From Acidobacteriota bacterium (GTDB taxonomy: Bacteria; Acidobacteriota; Terriglobia; Bryobacterales; Bryobacteraceae): DNA of 6,551 nt. Below are positions 1-6,551 of the stretch, piece after piece. The first letter of the stretch is position 1; each line of letters begins with the position of its first letter. The notes under the pieces are model-generated. The model was not told the DNA's origin, did no database searches, and saw only the letters and a program-made list of their open reading frames with translations. Position numbers and translations under genes: made by a program. Location: NCBI GenBank assembly GCA_021788955.1, contig JAJYKC010000143.1, forward strand, positions 1 through 6,551, given 5' to 3'.

Positions 1-29
1 GCAACGCGCGTAATTCGCATGGCGACAAG

Positions 30-59
30 ACTCAGAATTCCCGTTCTGGAAAACTGAGT
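30..59. repeat. Inverted repeat with symmetric internal loop
   Basis: The arms ACTCAG (30-35) and CTGAGT (54-59) are perfect complements. Inside them, after two A residues on each side, TTCC (38-41) pairs with GGAA (48-51) around a six-base loop. The DNA symmetry could be an operator for a gene left of the window, or an RNA hairpin. Bases 1-168 as a whole contain no reading frame I would call a gene; the small minus-strand frame at 99-284 lies mostly inside the GT2 3' end. Confidence 0.3.
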
Positions 60-85
60 ATGGCACAGCGAATTTTGCAGAGGTA

Positions 86-112
86 TCGAGAGAAAGTTCT
101 AATTTTTCTCGA
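86..112 (+). repeat. Imperfect inverted repeat, stem-loop
   Basis: Arms TCGAGAGAAA (86-95) and TTTTTCTCGA (103-112) pair over ten positions with one G-U pair, around a seven-base loop. The wobble pair forms only in plus-strand RNA (it becomes a C-A mismatch on the minus strand), so a plus-strand transcript from left of the window is the more likely user. There is no external U-run, and the role is unknown. Confidence 0.4.
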
Positions 113-126
113 ATTTAAGTACTACA

Positions 127-144
127 CCCCTGGGAACCCAGGGG
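127..144 (-). terminator. Strong hairpin after the GT2 gene, possible terminator
   Basis: The stretch CCCCTGGGAACCCAGGGG is a perfect palindrome that can fold into a GC-rich stem of about seven pairs with a four-base loop. It begins 24 bases past the GT2 stop codon. A weaker hairpin (GGCCA/TGGCC arms, 149-164) and a GGCCTAGGCC palindrome (143-152) lie between it and the gene. No U-run follows on the minus strand, so it does not match the classic Rho-independent form. It may be a 3'-end stabilising or weak termination structure. Confidence 0.4.
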
Positions 145-168
145 CCTAGGCCAGCCCTATGGCCATGA

Positions 169-1800
169 TTATGTGGCGCTTTCTTCCAACTCCAGCACCT
201 GCGCCTGCGCCCTCTGCCATCGTAGCCGGCCCTGGTATTCCTGCCACAATGTCGTGATTCCGGCCCAGTAATACCCGCCAACAAAAAGCAGCAGGAACGG
301 CAGCGTCAGGTAGTTGTACGTGTCAATCGCGTACGCCATCATCGAGACGAAGTACGTGCCCGCGGCGATCTCCGCGTACGGCAGCCAACCGCTCCGCCGC
401 CGGTACTTCACCGGCCGCACCTTCAGCTTGTCAGACCCGTTGACCGCGTATTTCGGTGTCCGGGCGAAACTCGTCTGTACGCCGAACAGCGCCTCCAGCA
501 CCGCCTTCGTATTGATGATCGTCAGCGCCACGCCCGCCGCCACCAGCGCCGGCAGCAGGAACACGCCCCGCTTCCAGTCCTGCCGGAACAACTCCCGCCG
601 CGCCATCAGATAGAACGCCGAAATCGACCAGAACGAAGCGATGATCAGCGGCATGTCCAGCATCACCATCTGCAACCATCCCATGTAGAACCGGATGATC
701 ATAACCGGCAGCATCAGCGCCGCAACCACTACCATCAGGGGGTAAGAAATGTTCGGCGTCAGATGGAAGAAAGCTTCCATCTTCCGGCGCCAGGAAATCT
801 TCGACCGCAGAATCGCCGGAAGCAGCTTCAGCGCCACCTGCGTCAGACCCTTGGCCCAACGCGATTGCTGCACCTGAAAGCCATACGTATCCACCGGCAG
901 CTCCGACGGGCAGTCCACCGTCGGCACGTAAACGAACCGCCAGCCCTTCAACTGCGCCCGGTAGCTTAAGTCCGAGTCCTCGGTGAGCGTGTCGTGCTGC
1001 CAGCCACCAGCGTCGTCGATCATCTCGCGCCGCAGGATCCCTGCCGTGCCGTTGAAATTAAAGAATAAATCGCCGCCGCAGCGTGCGCCATGCTCGAGCA
1101 CGAAGTGCGCGTCGAGCAGCATTCCCTCCACCTCGGTCAACAGGTTGTAATGGCGGTTCAGGTAGCTCCAGCGCGTCTGCACCACGCCGACCTTGGGATC
1201 AAGGAAAAAGTGCACCGTGCGCTCGAGAAAATCCACCGGTGGCCCGAAATCGGCGTCGCGGATTGCCACCAGTCGTCCCGTCGCCGTCTCCAAGCCTTCC
1301 TGCAAAGCGCCGGCCTTATAACCATGACGGTTCGTCCGATGCTTGTACTCAATCGGATGGCCCTGCGCGCGGTACTCGGCTACCAGCCGCTCAGTGAACT
1401 CGTGTGTCTAGTCGGTCGAGTCGTCCAACACCTGTATCTGAAGCAGGTGCTTCGGGTACCGAACCTTTGTCGTTTGCTCGATCAGTCGCTCGACGACGTA
1501 TCTCTCGTTGAACAGCGGAAGCTGAATCGTGACCTGGGGCAGTTCGCCTTCGGAAAACCGCGCCGAGGCATCCTTCGGCAGGTTCTTGCGAAACTTCGTG
1601 TACTCGTGAATCAGCTTGTACCGGTGCATCCCATAGACAGACAACACCACCAGAACCCCGAAGTACGGGACCAGCAGCGCCCAGTCGAACGGCTGCAGAT
1701 GATAAAGACCCGAAAATGTCGTATCGGTAAGCTGATTCACCAGCCGGTTCGCAAGAGAAGCAGCCAGTAAGAACGCGGGTGCGTATATGTCAGGGATCAT
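169..1800 (-). pseudogene. CSLA-like family 2 processive glycosyltransferase, interrupted by an in-frame amber codon
   Basis: Read through the TAG, this is a 543-codon inner-membrane polysaccharide synthase that would transfer sugars from a nucleotide sugar to a growing beta-linked glucan or mannan. Numbering counts the TAG as codon 131. Visible parts are: a membrane segment at about 39-57; a GT-A domain opening with LPQVTIQLPLFNE; DDSTD at 126-130; DAD at 182-184; TED at 273-275; QQSRW at 311-315 (the Q/RxxRW motif of processive GT2 enzymes); then about five C-terminal membrane segments with a conserved FARTPK loop near 447. The order and wording closely match plant CSLA mannan synthases and their bacterial relatives. 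The ATG at 1798-1800 is the furthest upstream start, since an in-frame TAG lies at 1816-1818. No good Shine-Dalgarno is seen. The TAG splits the catalytic domain into a 130-residue N-terminal piece and a C-terminal piece whose first usable start is TTG at 1303-1305. Neither piece alone holds all catalytic motifs. It is either a true nonsense mutation or a sequence error. The exact product sugar is unknown. Confidence 0.85.
1408..1410 (-). other. In-frame TAG inside the GT2 gene
   Basis: On the minus strand the codons read GAC TAG ACA, giving DDSTD, stop, then THEFTERLVAEYRAQGHP, which continues the family alignment without a frame change. Relatives usually have a residue such as E or P here followed by T. 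GAG (Glu) would need only plus-strand base 1410 to be C instead of A, and CAG (Gln) only G. Two neighbouring genes (ending at 1886-1888 and 4140-4142) use TAG as their terminal stop, which speaks against general amber recoding in this genome. Confidence 0.9.
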
Positions 1801-1885
1801 CGTCCGGCGGAGGCACTACGCCGACCCCTAGTCTATCAGAAACCTTACCTTAGTTATGTTAAGTTTTCCTCATCTTCGGGCCCCG
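1801..1885 (-). promoter_or_regulatory. Spacer between the two glycosyltransferase genes
   Basis: This 85-base gap is noticeably AT-richer in its middle than the genes beside it. On the minus strand TTAACA (complement of 1857-1862) matches five of six bases of a -35 box. The best -10-like sequence, TAGACT (complement of 1830-1835), is 21 bases away, which is too far for a standard promoter. No terminator hairpin follows the GT-C-like gene. The gap is compatible with read-through from upstream or with a weak internal promoter. Confidence 0.2.
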
Positions 1886-3301
1886 CTAGTAAGGCTGAAT
1901 CCGTAACTCGCGCAGCTTCTTCGCCGCCGCCGTCCATCCCCCGCCGGCCGCAGCCTCGACCACCGCATACGGCTCCCGCGCAATGCCTCCCCGCGCCGTA
2001 CGCGTGACAGGGTTGTCCCTCCAATCCCATAGCCGCTCCGGATGGCTGTCAATGCTAACCGGCAACCGGTCCCATCTCCCCTCCGGATAACAGTAAACCC
2101 CAATCGCCTGAATCAGTAGGCCATATACGGCCACCACAGCAAGCGCCCATTTCCAACCGCGGCCCGGAAGCGCCGGCAAACCCGCTGCAACCAGGATCAT
2201 CAGCGGCGCCAGAATGTCGGTGAGCAGCCTCGGGCCCCAGCAGTAACCGCCCCACCAGGTGGGCCAAATCGCGACAATGCCGATCTGACAGATCGAAAAA
2301 ACACCGGCAACCGCGATCACCATTCGATGCCGGTCGGCAGCCGCCCGCGCTCGCCGGGAAAGCGCCGCCGGCGCAAAAACCGCCACCGGCGTGTAAACCA
2401 GCAGCCCGCGCGCCGGACTGAATAAGATACCCGCCAGCCCCTCGAGAAAATGCCCGCTCAGAACGGGCGGATAGCCACCGCTGACCCTCCCGAACACAGC
2501 CAGGTTTCCCGCAGCCGTCAACGCCCCCGCCAACATCACCGGGGCGAACACCCGGATCCAGGTGCCCGGCATCGTCCGCCGCAAGCCGAGCACTACTGCG
2601 AGCGCCACCGGCAAAGCAATGTTGCTCGGTCGGATCGTCAACGCACACCCCGCGCAAAATCCGGCAATCCATTCCCATCGCACGTTCGCGGTGCCATCTT
2701 CCCACCGGTCGATGGCGTACAGGCACCCCAGAATCGCCACCTGCCCATAGGTATGCTGCCAGAGCGCCTGGCTCGACGTGGACCAGTTCCCCGTGCCCAA
2801 CGCGAACACCAGCGCCAGAAGCCACGCTTCCGGTTCCGGCAGCATCCGGCGAAGCAACGCCAACAGCAGCACCGCGGCAGCCGCTGCCAGCGCTACCGCG
2901 ACGAACTTTTCTGTGATTCGCGCCACGGCGACGAGGGTACCCGGATCCTGCCACCGAACCCAGGGCACGTAGACCACCGGCAGATAAAGCGGCGTCGCCA
3001 GCACGGGGCCGCCGACCGGATAAGTGCTGTACCAGTGCCCGCCCACCTGCCGGGTCACGAACTTCGCGTACCACACGTGATCCCGCAGGTACGGCCCGAA
3101 CCGGTCCAGCGCCACCGAATGATCCAGAAGAATCGAAACCGGGATCAGCGCCGCTGGCAGCGAATCCCCGGAAGCGATTGGCCGAAGATTCGAGTGATAG
3201 ACCAAAGAAAGAAAGACCCACAGAATCGCGTAGCGCCACTTACCGCCCCTCCAGCGGAGGCCCGGCGTTTCTTCCCTCGCGGTTGAGGAGCGCGATTCCA
3301 A
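1886..3301 (-). CDS. Polytopic GT-C-like membrane glycosyltransferase
   Basis: A 471-residue integral membrane protein with about nine to ten hydrophobic segments. The first is at about 24-37, and a GDSLPA sequence (Asp46) follows in the first external loop, where GT-C enzymes carry their catalytic acidic residue. Further signatures I associate with this uncharacterised family are [24 protein letters not shown] and [12 protein letters not shown]. By analogy it would use a lipid-linked sugar donor at the outer face of the inner membrane, but donor and acceptor are unknown. The open frame runs upstream to 3811, across the divergent SDR gene, so the start must be chosen. TTG at 3299-3301 has a GGTGG six bases ahead of it. 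ATG at 3362-3364 is the alternative (492 residues), but it lacks a ribosome site and overlaps the SDR start codon. The GT2 gene follows 85 bases downstream on the same strand, so they may be co-transcribed and serve the same surface polysaccharide. The fold is fairly sure and the activity is inferred. Confidence 0.75.
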   Translation of the reverse strand: MESRSSTAREETPGLRWRGGKWRYAILWVFLSLVYHSNLRPIASGDSLPAALIPVSILLDHSVALDRFGPYLRDHVWYAKFVTRQVGGHWYSTYPVGGPVLATPLYLPVVYVPWVRWQDPGTLVAVARITEKFVAVALAAAAAVLLLALLRRMLPEPEAWLLALVFALGTGNWSTSSQALWQHTYGQVAILGCLYAIDRWEDGTANVRWEWIAGFCAGCALTIRPSNIALPVALAVVLGLRRTMPGTWIRVFAPVMLAGALTAAGNLAVFGRVSGGYPPVLSGHFLEGLAGILFSPARGLLVYTPVAVFAPAALSRRARAAADRHRMVIAVAGVFSICQIGIVAIWPTWWGGYCWGPRLLTDILAPLMILVAAGLPALPGRGWKWALAVVAVYGLLIQAIGVYCYPEGRWDRLPVSIDSHPERLWDWRDNPVTRTARGGIAREPYAVVEAAAGGGWTAAAKKLRELRIQPY

Positions 3302-3362
3302 TCTAATCCACCATAGCGAACGGCTGTACGCTGATAAACTGTTTTCTTCGCAGAACTCCGCC
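3302..3362. promoter_or_regulatory. Divergent intergenic control region
   Basis: These 61 bases separate the GT-C-like gene (leftward) from the SDR gene (rightward) and are lower in GC than the coding sequence around them. A GATAAA at 3333-3338 matches four of six positions of a -10 box for the SDR gene, but I see no convincing -35 partner at the usual spacing. No clear operator palindrome is present. The promoter assignment rests on gene orientation more than on motif quality. Confidence 0.35.
3308..3312 (-). promoter_or_regulatory. Ribosome binding site supporting the TTG start
   Basis: GGTGG on the minus strand lies six bases before TTG at 3299-3301. It is the only purine-rich match at suitable spacing for the GT-C-like gene, and it favours this start over the ATG at 3362-3364. 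The match to the Shine-Dalgarno consensus is partial. Confidence 0.35.
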
Positions 3363-4142
3363 ATGGCACAACCGAACGCACTCGAAAGTCGCACGGCCCT
3401 CGTCACAGGCTCGAGTAAGGGAGTGGGGCGGGGCATCGCCGTCGCGCTCGCTTCCGCCGGCGCCGATGTCATCGTCAACTTCAACAGCGACCGTGAAGGC
3501 GCCGAAACCACCGCCTCCACCGTCCGCTCCCTCGGCCGGCGCGCCTGGGTCGTCCAGGCCGACGTCGGCAAAGCCGTGGACATTGAACGCATGTTCGGCC
3601 AGATCGCCGCCTGGGAAGCCGCGGTGGACATCCTGGTCAACAACGCCGGCGTGCAGACCTGGAAGCCGCTGCTCGATCTCGCCGAGTCCGATTGGGACCG
3701 CGTGCTCTCCACCAACCTCAAAGGCTGCTTTCTCTGCACCCAGTCCGCCGCCCGCCACATGAAGGAGCGCGGGTGGGGACGCATCGTCAACATCGGCTCG
3801 GGCTGCAACAAGCTCGCTTTCCCCGGCCTCGTCGATTACACGGCCAGCAAGGGCGGCATCGAGATGTTGACCAAGGTCGCCGCCGTGGAACTGGCCCCCT
3901 ACGGCATTACCGTGAACTGCGTGGCGCCCGGCGCCATCGAAATCGAGCGGACGCGCCTCGAGGCCAGCGATTACGCCGCCACCTGGGCCGCGGCGACACC
4001 CGTGGGACGCGTCGGCCAGCCCGAGGACGTCGCCAACGCCGTGGTCTTCTTCGCCAACCCGTCCTCGTCTTTTATCACCGCCCAGACCATTTGGATCGAC
4101 GGCGGCCTGTTCGCCCGTCCCTACTGGCCTTACCACGAATAG
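3363..4142 (+). CDS. Short-chain dehydrogenase/reductase (classical SDR, FabG-like)
   Basis: A 259-residue cytoplasmic NAD(P)-dependent oxidoreductase of usual classical SDR length. The cofactor motif TGSSKGVG is at 15-22, D67 is the adenine-pocket Asp (QADVG), and NNAG is at 93-96. The catalytic set is N118, S146, Y159 and K163 (YTASK). PG at 190-191 and a C-terminal WIDGGL strand complete the fold. K19 in the glycine motif and R44 after the second strand suggest a preference for NADP(H); this is inference. The protein ends in an aromatic tail (RPYWPYHE). The ATG at 3363-3365 places the glycine motif at the normal distance, although no clear Shine-Dalgarno precedes it. The substrate cannot be read from sequence; 3-oxoacyl-ACP reductase and sugar or polyol dehydrogenase are both possible. 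It heads a plus-strand run with padR starting 22 bases later. Confidence 0.93.
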   Translation: MAQPNALESRTALVTGSSKGVGRGIAVALASAGADVIVNFNSDREGAETTASTVRSLGRRAWVVQADVGKAVDIERMFGQIAAWEAAVDILVNNAGVQTWKPLLDLAESDWDRVLSTNLKGCFLCTQSAARHMKERGWGRIVNIGSGCNKLAFPGLVDYTASKGGIEMLTKVAAVELAPYGITVNCVAPGAIEIERTRLEASDYAATWAAATPVGRVGQPEDVANAVVFFANPSSSFITAQTIWIDGGLFARPYWPYHE

Positions 4143-4164
4143 GGCCTCACGGAGTCGTTATCGA

Positions 4165-4491
4165 ATGTCGACAACGAAAACAGAAACGGAATCCGATATT
4201 CTCGACCGCGACCTTTGTTCCGGCTTCGTCCCGCTCTATGTCCTCCAGCTCGCCGATGACGCCCCGGTCTTCGGCCTGCGCATCGTCGAGGAACTTGCGC
4301 GCCACGGCTACCGCATCAGCCCCGGAACGCTCTACCCGCTCCTCCACAACCTGGAAAAGAAAGGTTATCTTCGCTCGGATCAGGAGCGCGATGGCCGCGC
4401 CCTGCGCCGCCTCTACCGCACCACCAAAAGCGGCCGGAAAGCCTTCGCCGCGGCCCGCCGCAAGGGGCGCGAGATGATCGAGGGTAAATGA
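4165..4491 (+). CDS. PadR-family transcriptional regulator
   Basis: A 108-residue winged-helix DNA-binding protein, normally a homodimeric repressor. The family signature GYRISPGTLYPLLHNLEKKG (48-67) covers the recognition helix. It is followed by a charged wing (about 71-86, RDGRALRRLYRTT) and a C-terminal helix rich in Arg and Lys. The N-terminal part (FVPLYVLQLADDAPVFGLRIVEEL) is the usual first helices of the domain. Length fits the short PadR subgroup, which lacks the long C-terminal helical domain. A GGAG at 4151-4154 lies ten bases before the ATG. The stop codon overlaps the tag start as ATGA. In acidobacteria, short PadR genes often sit beside ABC-transporter permease genes; none is present here, so the target is unknown. 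Self-regulation or control of the adjoining SDR gene is possible but not shown. Confidence 0.92.
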   Translation: MSTTKTETESDILDRDLCSGFVPLYVLQLADDAPVFGLRIVEELARHGYRISPGTLYPLLHNLEKKGYLRSDQERDGRALRRLYRTTKSGRKAFAAARRKGREMIEGK

Positions 4492-5069
4492 CGCCACCCC
4501 CGGATCCGCCTCGCTGTGCCTGGCCCCGCCGCCCGCTCGACATCGCTTACCACGACACCGAGTGGTGCGTGCCCGTCCATGACGACCGCCTTCTATTCGA
4601 ACTGCTTACGCTCGAAGGCGCGCAGGCCGGCCTGTCGTGGTCCATTGTGCTCGCAAAGCGCGAAGCCTACCGCAAGGCCTTCGCGAACTTCGAACCCGCC
4701 AAGGTCGCCCGCTTCGATTCCCGCCGCGCCGCCAAACTCCTCGAAAACCCGGGCCTCGTACGCAACCGGCTCAAAATCGCCTCCACCATCTCGAACGCGC
4801 ACGCATTCCTGACGGTTCAGGCCGAGTTCGGCAGCTTCGACACCTACTTGTGGCGTTTCGTCGACGGCGCCCCCGTTCAGCCCCGCCGCCGCGCTTCCTC
4901 GCCGCCTACCGCCCGCGACACACTCTCTGACGCCCTCAGCAAGGATCTGCTCCGGCGCGGCTTCCGCTTCGCCGGCTCAACCATTTGCTACGCGTATCTC
5001 GAAGCCGCCGGCCTCATCAACGGCCACGTCGTCGAGTGTTTCCGCCACTCCGCCCTCAGCGCGCCGTAA
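4488..5069 (+). CDS. tag: DNA-3-methyladenine glycosylase I
   Basis: A 193-residue base-excision repair enzyme that removes 3-methyladenine from alkylated DNA, leaving an abasic site; E. coli Tag has 187 residues. The zinc ligands are recognisable as C10, H22, H180 and C184, corresponding to Cys4, His17, His175 and Cys179 of E. coli Tag. The pocket motif LEGAQAGLSW (42-51) supplies E43 (E. coli Glu38) and W51 (Trp46). SDALSKDLLRRGF and STICYAYLEAAGLINGH are also typical. The YHDxEWxVP motif has Cys27 where E. coli has Gly. The ATG at 4488 overlaps the padR stop (ATGA), and GAGGG ends three bases before it, so translation is probably coupled to padR. The 3' end overlaps the convergent propeller gene by 14 bases. 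Family assignment is secure. Confidence 0.96.
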   Translation: MTPPPDPPRCAWPRRPLDIAYHDTEWCVPVHDDRLLFELLTLEGAQAGLSWSIVLAKREAYRKAFANFEPAKVARFDSRRAAKLLENPGLVRNRLKIASTISNAHAFLTVQAEFGSFDTYLWRFVDGAPVQPRRRASSPPTARDTLSDALSKDLLRRGFRFAGSTICYAYLEAAGLINGHVVECFRHSALSAP

Positions 5070-6551
5070 GCGTGATCACCGCCTGGTTGTCGTAGTCGTC
5101 GGTCACCCGCAGCGCCACTACGTGCTGGCCTTCCGGCGCCGGCACAAGGTATTCTTCCTCCTTCGCGTCCGATATCCCGCTTATGGGCTCGATCACCCGC
5201 CAGTCGCCGCCGTCCGCCGAAATCTCCGCCTTCACCAGAATGCTCGCCGCGTCGTGCGCCGCGCAGCGGACCTTCGTCCCGCCCGCCTCGTGCACCACCT
5301 CGCCGCGCGACAGCACCGGCGGTGTGTTGTCAATCGTGAACGGGTCGCTCACCAGCATATCGCTCAGCGACTGGCCGGCCGGGTTCGAAGGCTCGTCGCT
5401 CGCCGTGACACGAACCACATAATCGCCATCGGGAAACGCCCGCGAATCGAAGCTATACTCCTTCTCGCGCAGCTTGTCCTTCAGCAGCCGCCACACCGTC
5501 TCATTGACGCCGCGGATCTCGACCTTGTACTCAAGCGTGTCTGCGTTAGGGTCGAGCGCCGTCCACCGCACGCCCAGGAAACCCTTCGCGTAGTTCATCG
5601 TCAATGCTGGCGAAATGTCGATCAGCGGCGCCGGAGCCGCGGCGCGATGTCCACCCAACGGCGGCAGCGTAATGTTGGCGGTAGGGACCATCGACAGCAC
5701 CTGCGGCGGGAACTTGTAATTCGGCGGGGTGATCTCCATCTCCTGCACCTCGGGCGGCAGGTTCTTGGTCAGGTACGCCACCGTCACCATTGACACACGC
5801 GGACCCTCGCCGTCCGCCCCGCTCCGGCTGAGCCGCAGCCGGTACTGCAGAAACCGCGCCGCCGGCGATGCTACACGTCCGCTGTCGCCAATGAGCGGCG
5901 CCTTCTGCCACTCGCTCCAGTTCTGCTCCGGACGGTCCGTGTTGCCCGAGCGCGTCTCCACTTCGATCGCCCCTTTCGGCGTCGGCTCGAGCGACAGCGC
6001 CCCCCAGTGCGTAAACGTCCCCGCGTCGTACACGCTGCTTTCGAATGTCCCCGATGGAACCGTCTCCGCTCCCACACGGTACACCTTGCCGATGTTCCCC
6101 GTCACCGCGTAAAGGCCACCGTCACCATCCGCCAGGAATGCCGTCACCTGCGTCGGCGCGAGTTCAGCAAGCTCTGTGCTCAGCCAGCTTGTGTCCACAC
6201 GGTAAATGACGCCCTTGTTCCCCGATCCCAGCAACGCTTTGCCTTGCTTATCGAACGCGATCGCGTAGACCATCGCCTGCGCGTCGGAAAAGACCTTGCG
6301 CGGGGCGCCGTCAGCGGTGATGCGGATCACCTCCGAACCACCGGCGAGCGGCGCCAACGCATGAGGCAGTGGCGACGGCCCCGGCGCTATAGGGGTTGGC
6401 TGTCCTACAGCACCTACCACCGCCGCCGAGGCGGCCGGAACCGCGAGCGTCCCCGCGGCCGGGCGCGCCGGAGCCTTCGCCCCGGCCGCCGCCGCATAGA
6501 TATCGCCGTTCGGCGCCACCGCCAGTGCCGTGATCTCCGTCTTCTCGGCCT
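5056..6551 (-). CDS. Beta-propeller and Ig/FnIII-like repeat protein, 5' end outside window
   Basis: The frame is open to the right edge, so the N-terminus is missing; 498 codons lie in the window. Numbering starts at the Val codon at 6517-6519. Propeller-type blades read ITALAVAPNGDIYAA, VYAIAFDKQGKALLGSGNKG and VTAFLADGDGGLYAVTGNIG (to about 150). A spacer at about 8-60, almost all Ala, Pro, Gly and Val, splits the first visible blade from the next. Residues 157-250 form a sandwich-like domain (SSVYDAGTFTHWG, then WSEWQKAP). Residues 310-398 look FnIII-like (YKVEIRG, DGDYVVRVTASDEPSNP), and after DNTPPVLS comes a final Ig-like domain (404-487). I recall similar architecture in acidobacterial proteins annotated only as hypothetical or WD40-like. 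GTG at 6519 could act as a start, but the upstream residues EITALA complete a blade, so the true start is further right. No enzymatic motif is seen. Extracytoplasmic location is likely, but any signal peptide lies outside the window. Confidence 0.8.
   Translation of the reverse strand, partial: AEKTEITALAVAPNGDIYAAAAGAKAPARPAAGTLAVPAASAAVVGAVGQPTPIAPGPSPLPHALAPLAGGSEVIRITADGAPRKVFSDAQAMVYAIAFDKQGKALLGSGNKGVIYRVDTSWLSTELAELAPTQVTAFLADGDGGLYAVTGNIGKVYRVGAETVPSGTFESSVYDAGTFTHWGALSLEPTPKGAIEVETRSGNTDRPEQNWSEWQKAPLIGDSGRVASPAARFLQYRLRLSRSGADGEGPRVSMVTVAYLTKNLPPEVQEMEITPPNYKFPPQVLSMVPTANITLPPLGGHRAAAPAPLIDISPALTMNYAKGFLGVRWTALDPNADTLEYKVEIRGVNETVWRLLKDKLREKEYSFDSRAFPDGDYVVRVTASDEPSNPAGQSLSDMLVSDPFTIDNTPPVLSRGEVVHEAGGTKVRCAAHDAASILVKAEISADGGDWRVIEPISGISDAKEEEYLVPAPEGQHVVALRVTDDYDNQAVITLTAR
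6340..6498 (-). repeat. Low-complexity Ala/Pro-rich linker coding segment
   Basis: About 53 codons encode almost only Ala, Pro, Gly, Val and Leu (for example APARPAAG and PTPIAPGPSPLP). The segment sits between two propeller strands of the large right-hand gene. It is compositional rather than an exact tandem repeat, and probably a flexible loop or spacer that varies among homologues. Confidence 0.6.

Noticed and set aside
1408..1410. Amber codon as pyrrolysine or general stop-codon reassignment
   Set aside because: TAG serves as the ordinary terminal stop of two neighbouring genes, and GT2 enzymes are not known to use pyrrolysine at this position.
1090..1770. 226-codon plus-strand frame opposite the GT2 gene
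   Set aside because: It is antisense to the conserved GT2 catalytic domain, lacks motifs and has no ribosome site.
1408..1800. Treating the N-terminal GT2 piece as a separate small protein
   Set aside because: It stops in the middle of the GT-A fold right after DDSTD, and the missing continuation lies in the same frame immediately after the TAG.
2055..3239. 394-codon minus-strand frame inside the GT-C-like gene
   Set aside because: Its composition is a low-complexity Gly/Arg/Ala/Val mixture without motifs. The overlapping frame has membrane segments and family motifs, so this is a shadow.
3302..3811. Long minus-strand extension of the GT-C-like reading frame across the SDR gene
   Set aside because: The extra 170 residues have no membrane-protein character and are antisense to a well-supported SDR gene. 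A start at 3301 (or at most 3364) fits the family.
3303..4136. Gly/Val/Asp-rich minus-strand open frame of 277 codons
   Set aside because: It is the antisense shadow of the SDR gene, caused by GC-rich codon bias, and has no recognisable domain.
5122..5793. Arg/His-rich plus-strand frame opposite the propeller gene
   Set aside because: Its amino-acid composition is typical of an antisense shadow of a GC-rich gene, and the minus-strand frame carries clear domain patterns.

Overview
The window is GC-rich, densely packed bacterial DNA. Codons are strongly G/C-biased at the third position. The protein types point to a soil acidobacterium of the Bryobacterales/Solibacter kind: a multi-membrane-span GT-C-like protein with a GDS loop, a CSLA-like family 2 glycosyltransferase, a short PadR regulator, and a beta-propeller protein with an Ala/Pro-rich spacer. 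This placement is an inference from remembered family resemblance, not from a search.

Left part, minus strand (169-3301): two envelope-type glycosyltransferase genes lie in tandem. The upstream one (3301 to 1886) encodes a polytopic GT-C-like membrane protein. After 85 bases comes a processive GT2 synthase resembling plant CSLA mannan synthases (1800 to 169). Its reading frame is cut by a single in-frame TAG at 1408-1410, directly after the DDSTD motif, while homology continues in the same frame on both sides. Bases 1-168 carry no convincing gene but hold several short inverted repeats, one of which may end the GT2 transcript.

Middle part, plus strand (3363-5069): a divergently oriented, tightly spaced run of three genes. 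They encode a classical short-chain dehydrogenase/reductase, a minimal PadR transcription regulator, and DNA-3-methyladenine glycosylase I (Tag). PadR and Tag overlap by ATGA, so they are probably translationally coupled. The 61 bases between the divergent genes are the likely control region for both directions.

Right part, minus strand (5056-6551): the 3' portion of a large beta-propeller plus Ig/FnIII-like protein. Its start lies beyond the right edge. It runs convergent with tag and the two coding ends overlap by 14 bases.

I found no RNA genes, CRISPR arrays, insertion sequences or phage genes, and nothing that amounts to a clearly new biological system. The strongest anomaly is the amber interruption of the GT2 gene.
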